A DNA stretch of 64,000 bases from Bradyrhizobium diazoefficiens. Its GTDB lineage: Bacteria > Pseudomonadota > Alphaproteobacteria > Rhizobiales > Xanthobacteraceae. Of the stretch, positions 59,699-64,000 are shown one piece after another (position 1 is the first letter of the stretch; each line of letters opens with the position of its first letter). The notes below the pieces were generated by a model. It made no database searches. It was given only the letters and a program-made list of their open reading frames with translations, and had not been told where the DNA came from. The position numbers were made by a program, and so were the translations under genes. Location of the stretch: contig NZ_CP067101.1 of NCBI RefSeq assembly GCF_016616425.1, forward strand, positions 5,642,001 to 5,706,000, given 5' to 3'.

Positions 59699-60799
59699 AT
59701 GCATTCTCGTCTTCAGGACAGGCGGCGCGTGCGCGTCGGCATCGTTGGTGTCGGCAATTGCGCCAGTTCCCTGATCCAGGGGCTTACCTATTACCGGAGC
59801 GCCGAGTCCAACGCGCCAGTCCCCGGATTGATGAATGTCGATCTCGGCGGCTACCACATCAGAGACATCCAGATTGCATCGGCCTTTGACGTCCACGCCG
59901 GCAAGGTCGGGCGCGACGTCGCCGACGCCATTTTTGCGAAGCCGAACAACACGCATCGCTTCTCCGGCGTCGCGCAGACTGGCGTCATCGTCCAGCGCGG
60001 CCCGGTCATGGACGGTGTTGGCCACTATCTTGAAGACGATATTCCGATTGCGGATGTACCCGAAGCTGATGTCTCGGAGGTGCTCGCGACCTCGCGCACG
60101 GACGTGCTGGTATCCTATCTTCCCGTCGGCTCGCAACGCGCCAGCGAATGGTATGCTGCGCGCGCGATCGAGGCCGGCTGCGGTTACGTCAACTGCATTC
60201 CGGTCTTTATTGCATCAAATCCGGAGTGGCGGCAACGGTTCGAAAATGCCGGCTTGCCGGTCATCGGCGACGACATCAAAAGCCAGGTCGGCGCCACCAT
60301 TCTGCACCGCGTGCTCGCCAACCTTTTCCGCGACCGCGGCGTGCGGCTCGACCGCACCTACCAGCTTAATGTCGGCGGCAACACCGATTTCAAGAACATG
60401 CTCGAGCGGGAGCGGCTGGCCTCGAAGAAGATCTCCAAGACTCAGGCCGTGACCAGCCAGTTCGACGTGCCGATGGAAGCCGATAACATCCACGTAGGTC
60501 CGAGCGATCACGTGCCGTGGCTGACCGATCGCAAGCTCGCCTTCATTCGGCTGGAGGGCACGACGTTCGGCGGAGTTCCATTGAGCGCGGAAGTCAAGCT
60601 CGAAGTCTGGGACTCACCGAATTCGGCAGGGGTCGTGATCGACGCGGTTCGCTGCGCCAAGCTCGCCATGGACCGTGGGCAGGCGGGCGCGCTGACCGGC
60701 CCCTCGAGCTACTTTATGAAATCGCCGCCGCAGCAGTTCACGGACGAGGAGGCGGGACGGCGGACGCGAGCCTTCATCGAAGACAAGGCATATGCCTGA
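59699..60799 (+). CDS. Inositol-3-phosphate synthase
   Basis: This 366-residue enzyme makes myo-inositol-3-phosphate from glucose-6-phosphate. NAD binds at [17 protein letters not shown] (residues 13-29). Other blocks are [14 protein letters not shown] (about 164), [15 protein letters not shown] (about 186), [14 protein letters not shown] (about 218) and the later [12 protein letters not shown] and [11 protein letters not shown]. The length fits the short bacterial/archaeal form. It heads a plus-strand cluster in which each gene overlaps or abuts the next; its TGA overlaps the next ATG as TGATG. The inositol phosphate may be used for a lipid or glycan head group. Confidence 0.93.
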   Translation: MHSRLQDRRRVRVGIVGVGNCASSLIQGLTYYRSAESNAPVPGLMNVDLGGYHIRDIQIASAFDVHAGKVGRDVADAIFAKPNNTHRFSGVAQTGVIVQRGPVMDGVGHYLEDDIPIADVPEADVSEVLATSRTDVLVSYLPVGSQRASEWYAARAIEAGCGYVNCIPVFIASNPEWRQRFENAGLPVIGDDIKSQVGATILHRVLANLFRDRGVRLDRTYQLNVGGNTDFKNMLERERLASKKISKTQAVTSQFDVPMEADNIHVGPSDHVPWLTDRKLAFIRLEGTTFGGVPLSAEVKLEVWDSPNSAGVVIDAVRCAKLAMDRGQAGALTGPSSYFMKSPPQQFTDEEAGRRTRAFIEDKAYA

Positions 60800-61395
60800 T
60801 GGCGAAGTCCATCCATCTCATTCGTCATGGGCATCATGCCCTGCTCGGCGGCACGCTGTGTGGCCGGATGAAGGGCGTGCATCTCGACGACGTCGGCTGC
60901 AGGGAAATCGCGCGTTGTGCCGATACAATCAGTCCGCGCCCGACCGCGATCCAGTCGAGCCCGCAGCAGCGATGCATGCAGTCGGCCTGCATCCTTGCGG
61001 CACGCTTCGGCCTTCCGGTCGAGATCGTTCCGGCGCTCAACGAGATCGATTATGGGGAATGGACCGGGCTATCTTTCGAAGATCTCCGCCAGGACCCGCG
61101 ATGGTCGCGCTGGAACAGGCAGCGCGGGCGGAGCCGGCCGCCGGGCGGCGAGAGCATGCGATCGCTTCAGAAGCGCGTGGTGGCTCATCTTGAGCAACTG
61201 CGCAGCGATCCCAATAGCGGCAGCGTGATCGCCGTCAGTCACGCCGAGCCGATCCGTGCAGCTCTCCTGCATTATTCGCGCATGGAGCTCGACGCCTTTC
61301 TCTCGATCGAAATCGATCCTGCCAGCGTCAGCACCCTCGACCTCGACGACCGCGGGATCACCATCACGCGAATTAATCAGCGGGTGCCGGCGTGA
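60799..61395 (+). CDS. Histidine phosphatase (phosphoglycerate-mutase-like)
   Basis: This 198-residue protein has the catalytic LIRHGHHALLGG (residues 7-18, the His of RHG), SSPQQRCMQSACIL as the second arginine block, the acid in EIDYGEWTGLSFEDL and the second catalytic His in AVSHAEPIRAALLHY (about 148-162). It may dephosphorylate inositol phosphate or a phosphosugar made by its neighbours. The start at 60799 is chosen because it overlaps the synthase stop as TGATG. It overlaps the next gene as GTGA. Confidence 0.9.
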   Translation: MAKSIHLIRHGHHALLGGTLCGRMKGVHLDDVGCREIARCADTISPRPTAIQSSPQQRCMQSACILAARFGLPVEIVPALNEIDYGEWTGLSFEDLRQDPRWSRWNRQRGRSRPPGGESMRSLQKRVVAHLEQLRSDPNSGSVIAVSHAEPIRAALLHYSRMELDAFLSIEIDPASVSTLDLDDRGITITRINQRVPA

Positions 61396-62495
61396 AGATC
61401 GTCATTTTTGGACTGACTATCTCCTCCTCCTGGGGCAACGGGCATGCCACCCTGTGGCGCGGCCTCTGCAAGCATCTTGCGCGATGCGGGCACGGCATCG
61501 TTTTCTTCGAGCGCGACGTGCCTTATTACGCCGGCGCCCGAGACTTATATGAATTGGCAGGCGGCCATCTACGACTGTTCTCAAGTTGGGAAAATGTACG
61601 CTCCATGGCCCGCAGCGAGCTTCGTGACGCGGATGTCGCGATCGTGACTTCCTATTGTCCGGACGCGATCGCCGCGACCGAGCTGATACTCGCAGAATCC
61701 AGTGCGATGCCGGTGTTCTACGATCTCGACACGCCGGTCACCTTGGCTCGGCTCGAGGCCGGCGAGGCCGTGCCCTATATCGGGCCGCGTGGCCTGCGGG
61801 ATTTTGCGCTCGTCCTGAGCTTCACCGGCGGCCAGCGCATTGCTAACGCATTCCGCGACAGGCTCGGCGCCTGCACGGTCCGCCCGCTCTATGGCCATGT
61901 CGACACCGACATCCATCGACCGGTCTCGCCTCGATCGCACTATCGCGCGGACCTGTCCTATCTCGGCACATATTCCGAAGATCGTCAGCCTGCGCTCGAA
62001 ACATTCTTCGTCGCGCCCGCACGGTCCAGGCAGGAGCTTCGCTTCCTGATCGGGGGAGCGCAATATCCAGAGAATTTCCCCTGGTCTCCAAATATCTACT
62101 TCGTGCAGCACCTGCCTCCATCGGAACACGCCGCGTTTTTTGCGTCGTCACGGCTCACACTCAACGTGACGCGGCGGGCCATGGCGGAAACGGGCTGGTG
62201 TCCGTCCGGGCGTCTATTCGAGGCCGCGGCTTGCGGTGCTCCCTTGCTGAGCGACGAGTGGCCGGGGATCGAGGAATTCTTTACGCCGGGGCAGGAGATC
62301 CTGACCACGCGGAACGAGAACGATACGTTCGCCGCTTTGACGATGGCTGACGCCGAGCTCAAACGCATTGCTCGGCGCGCGTATGAGCGGACCATGGATC
62401 AGCACACATCCGACAAACGCGCTCGCGAACTGATCCTGCTGCTCGAGCAGGCTGCCTCGGCCGGCGCGCACCGGCAGCAGCCAGAGGAGGCTTGA
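61392..62495 (+). CDS. CgeB-like glycosyltransferase
   Basis: This 367-residue GT-B-type protein begins MKIVIFGLTISSSWGNGHATLWRG and has SYLGTYSEDRQPALETFF (about residues 190-207), NVTRRAMAETGWCPSGRLFEAAACGAPLLSDEWPGIEEFF in the C-terminal half (about 258-300), the E-A-A-x-C-G-A donor loop of CgeB/GT4-like enzymes. The start is GTG 61392, overlapping the phosphatase stop as GTGA. It would glycosylate a product of the inositol or nucleotide-sugar genes around it. The acceptor is unknown. Confidence 0.85.
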   Translation: MKIVIFGLTISSSWGNGHATLWRGLCKHLARCGHGIVFFERDVPYYAGARDLYELAGGHLRLFSSWENVRSMARSELRDADVAIVTSYCPDAIAATELILAESSAMPVFYDLDTPVTLARLEAGEAVPYIGPRGLRDFALVLSFTGGQRIANAFRDRLGACTVRPLYGHVDTDIHRPVSPRSHYRADLSYLGTYSEDRQPALETFFVAPARSRQELRFLIGGAQYPENFPWSPNIYFVQHLPPSEHAAFFASSRLTLNVTRRAMAETGWCPSGRLFEAAACGAPLLSDEWPGIEEFFTPGQEILTTRNENDTFAALTMADAELKRIARRAYERTMDQHTSDKRARELILLLEQAASAGAHRQQPEEA

Positions 62496-62497
62496 CA

Positions 62498-63307
62498 ATG
62501 TGGGGCATAGTTCCGGCCGCGGGCCGCGGCAGCCGCATCCAGCCGCTGGCCTTTTCGAAGGAGCTGCTTCCGGTCGGAAGCCGGCGCGACGATGGTACCG
62601 ATCGGCCCTGCGCGGTCTCGGAATATTTGCTGGAGCGCCTGCTCCTTGGTGGTGCCGACAAGATTTGCTTCGTGATCTCACCCGGAAAATCCGACATCCT
62701 CGAATATTTCGGCGATCATTTTGGTAGCGCTCAGCTCGCCTATGTGGTTCAGCCCGACGCTTCGGGCCTGTGCGATGCCGTGTTCAGGGCAAGCACGGTG
62801 GTCGGCCATGACGAAGATGCCATTGTCGGCCTTCCGGATACGGTCTGGTTCCCCAAGGCGGCGTTGCAGGCGCTGCCCGGCGCCGATCTTTCGTTTCTGC
62901 TGTTTCCGGTCGAACATCCCGAGTTGTTCGATGCGGTCGTGCTCGACGGCGACCGCGTGACGGAGATCCAGGTCAAGCAGCCGGAGGCGGCGTCAAAATG
63001 GATCTGGGGCGCCTTCAAGATGTCGGCGCGCGGGTTTCGCGAACTGCGGTCGCTGTGGGTGACGCGCGATTGTCGCGATGAATATTTCGGCACACTCGTA
63101 AACGCCTACATCGCGGGCGGCGGCCAGGGACTCGGGGTCAAGGCCGGCGAATCCTACGTCGATGTCGGCACTATTGGAGGTTATCGCACGGCAATGACTT
63201 TGCTGGCTGAAAGCTCGATCGCAAACGGGCGCTCACGATTGTTGGCCGGCGGGTCGTCTGGAGCAATTCGGCCAGCCGCGGCCATGAATAACGGAGCCAT
63301 CGCATGA
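62498..63307 (+). CDS. Sugar nucleotidyltransferase (GalU/RmlA-like fold)
   Basis: This 269-residue enzyme begins MWGIVPAAGRGSRIQPLAFSKELLPVG, the nucleotide-binding loop and Lys of sugar-1-phosphate nucleotidyltransferases. Further blocks are VVQPDASGLCDAVFRA, DDAIVGLPDTVWFP as the metal-binding strand and YVDVGTIGGYRTAM near the end. AGAGGAGG lies seven bases before ATG 62498, so the TTG six bases upstream is rejected. It may activate a phosphorylated sugar or inositol for the neighbouring glycosyltransferase. Its stop overlaps the next ATG as ATGA. Confidence 0.88.
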   Translation: MWGIVPAAGRGSRIQPLAFSKELLPVGSRRDDGTDRPCAVSEYLLERLLLGGADKICFVISPGKSDILEYFGDHFGSAQLAYVVQPDASGLCDAVFRASTVVGHDEDAIVGLPDTVWFPKAALQALPGADLSFLLFPVEHPELFDAVVLDGDRVTEIQVKQPEAASKWIWGAFKMSARGFRELRSLWVTRDCRDEYFGTLVNAYIAGGGQGLGVKAGESYVDVGTIGGYRTAMTLLAESSIANGRSRLLAGGSSGAIRPAAAMNNGAIA

Positions 63308-64000
63308 ATCGGAGCGTCCTTTCCCGCGAGGAAATCCGCGAGCGCGTCGATGCGCTAGGGCCGTGGTTTCACAATCTCGATCTGAACGGCGTGCCGACCG
63401 CGCCTTCGCACTTTCTCGGCGACTATCCCAATGTCAAATGGCGGCGCTTCGCCGGGATCATGCCGGACCGTCTGGACGGCAAGACGGTCCTCGACATCGG
63501 CTGCAATGCCGGATTCTACGCCATGGAGATGAAACGGCGCGGCGCCGAGCGCGTCCTCGGCCTCGACACCGACGAGGAATACCTGGCGCAGGCCCGCTTC
63601 GCAGCCGAGGTCAACGGTCTCAGGATCGAATTCCGCAAGATGTCAGCTTACGACGTTGGACAGCTGCAAGAGAAGTTCGATCTCGTGATCTTCATGGGTG
63701 TACTCTACCATCTGCGGCACCCCCTGCTGGCACTCGACCTGATTCATGAACACGCAGCTGGCGACCTCCTCCTGTTCCAGTCCATGCAGCGCGGCGAGAG
63801 TCGTGTGGATCCAGTCGACAAGAACTACGACTTCTGGACCACCGGTCAGTTCGATTCGCCGGGCTATCCAAAGCTACACTTCGTCGAGAACAAATATGCC
63901 GACGATCCCACCAATTGGTGGGTGCCGAACCGCGCCTGCGCAGAAGCCATGTTGCGCAGCGCCGGCTTTGCCATCGCGGGGCATCCGGAAGATGAAGTCT
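63304..64000 (+). CDS. SAM-dependent methyltransferase, glycosyltransferase-associated (3' end outside window)
   Basis: The 232 visible codons contain TVLDIGCNAGFYAMEMKRRG (about residues 61-80), the SAM-binding motif I, FDLVIFMGVLYHLRHPLLAL (about 126-145), and DPTNWWVPNRACAEAMLRSAGF near the window end. The overall course is like CmoB/tRNA-wobble methyltransferases, but the tight coupling to a glycosyltransferase and sugar nucleotidyltransferase points to a glycan methyltransferase. The ATG at 63304 overlaps the previous stop as ATGA. The end lies beyond base 64000. Confidence 0.85.
   Translation, partial: MNRSVLSREEIRERVDALGPWFHNLDLNGVPTAPSHFLGDYPNVKWRRFAGIMPDRLDGKTVLDIGCNAGFYAMEMKRRGAERVLGLDTDEEYLAQARFAAEVNGLRIEFRKMSAYDVGQLQEKFDLVIFMGVLYHLRHPLLALDLIHEHAAGDLLLFQSMQRGESRVDPVDKNYDFWTTGQFDSPGYPKLHFVENKYADDPTNWWVPNRACAEAMLRSAGFAIAGHPEDEV

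Overview
The window looks like a chromosomal piece of a GC-rich alphaproteobacterium, most likely of the Bradyrhizobium/Rhodopseudomonas group. This is inferred from the H-NS/HvrA-type small proteins, the Crp/Fnr pair, a PRC-barrel protein, the codon and base usage, and the types of secretion and glycan genes. No tRNA, rRNA, CRISPR array or intact insertion sequence was recognised. Most of the window (about 1 to 53 kb) is one large surface or extracellular polysaccharide locus with two type I secretion systems embedded in it. Compact runs of genes are separated by conspicuous AT-rich intergenic islands.

Layout. 1-537: the end of a formyltransferase-like gene. 1.2-7.1 kb (minus): a PrtD/PrtE-type type I exporter behind its probable substrate, a beta-helix/Ig-repeat/RTX-like protein. 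7.9-14.9 kb (minus): methyltransferase, O-antigen-ligase/Wzy-like membrane protein, a second beta-helix protein with a Sec signal, GT2 glycosyltransferase, OafA-type acyltransferase, and a glycosyltransferase-methyltransferase fusion. 15.0-16.4 kb (plus): GT4-like glycosyltransferase. 16.4-26.2 kb (minus): nucleotide-sugar and assembly genes comprising two DegT aminotransferases around a sugar epimerase, hexapeptide acetyltransferase, Wzx flippase, Gfo/Idh dehydrogenase, then wecC, wecB and a WecG/TagA-type transferase (UDP-ManNAcA synthesis and transfer). 26.3-28.4 kb: GT2 glycosyltransferase and an unknown protein. 28.5-39.1 kb (minus): an HlyB/HlyD-type exporter, a 111-residue protein and a 2239-residue repeat protein. 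39.2-42.7 kb (minus): rmlA, rmlD, rmlB, rmlC (dTDP-L-rhamnose). 43.0-49.1 kb (plus): Wzc/ExoP-like tyrosine kinase co-polymerase, a large membrane protein (possible polymerase) and a WcaJ/ExoY-type initiating phosphotransferase. 49.2-50.6 kb: two H-NS-family genes. 50.7-53.4 kb (minus): a PqqD-HprK-like fusion kinase, a nucleotidyltransferase-fold protein and a small coiled-coil protein. 53.4-58.1 kb: a gene-poor stretch with a decayed cytochrome c gene, a zinc-ribbon protein, two Crp/Fnr regulators and a PRC-barrel protein. 58.2-64.0 kb: a TPR-associated/GT9-like glycosyltransferase, then a tightly coupled plus-strand cluster of inositol-phosphate synthase, histidine phosphatase, CgeB-like glycosyltransferase, sugar nucleotidyltransferase and methyltransferase, the last cut by the window end.

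How it fits together (inference). A phosphotransferase starts a repeat on undecaprenyl phosphate. WecG-type and other glycosyltransferases add ManNAcA, rhamnose and probably a 3-acylamino uronic acid. Wzx flips it, a Wzy-like protein polymerises it and the Wzc-like protein controls length and export. No Wza-like outer-membrane exporter, Wzb phosphatase or TolC is visible. The type I-secreted beta-helix protein has an architecture like extracellular alginate epimerases/lyases, so it may remodel the uronic-acid polymer outside the cell. The giant repeat protein may be an adhesin or matrix protein.
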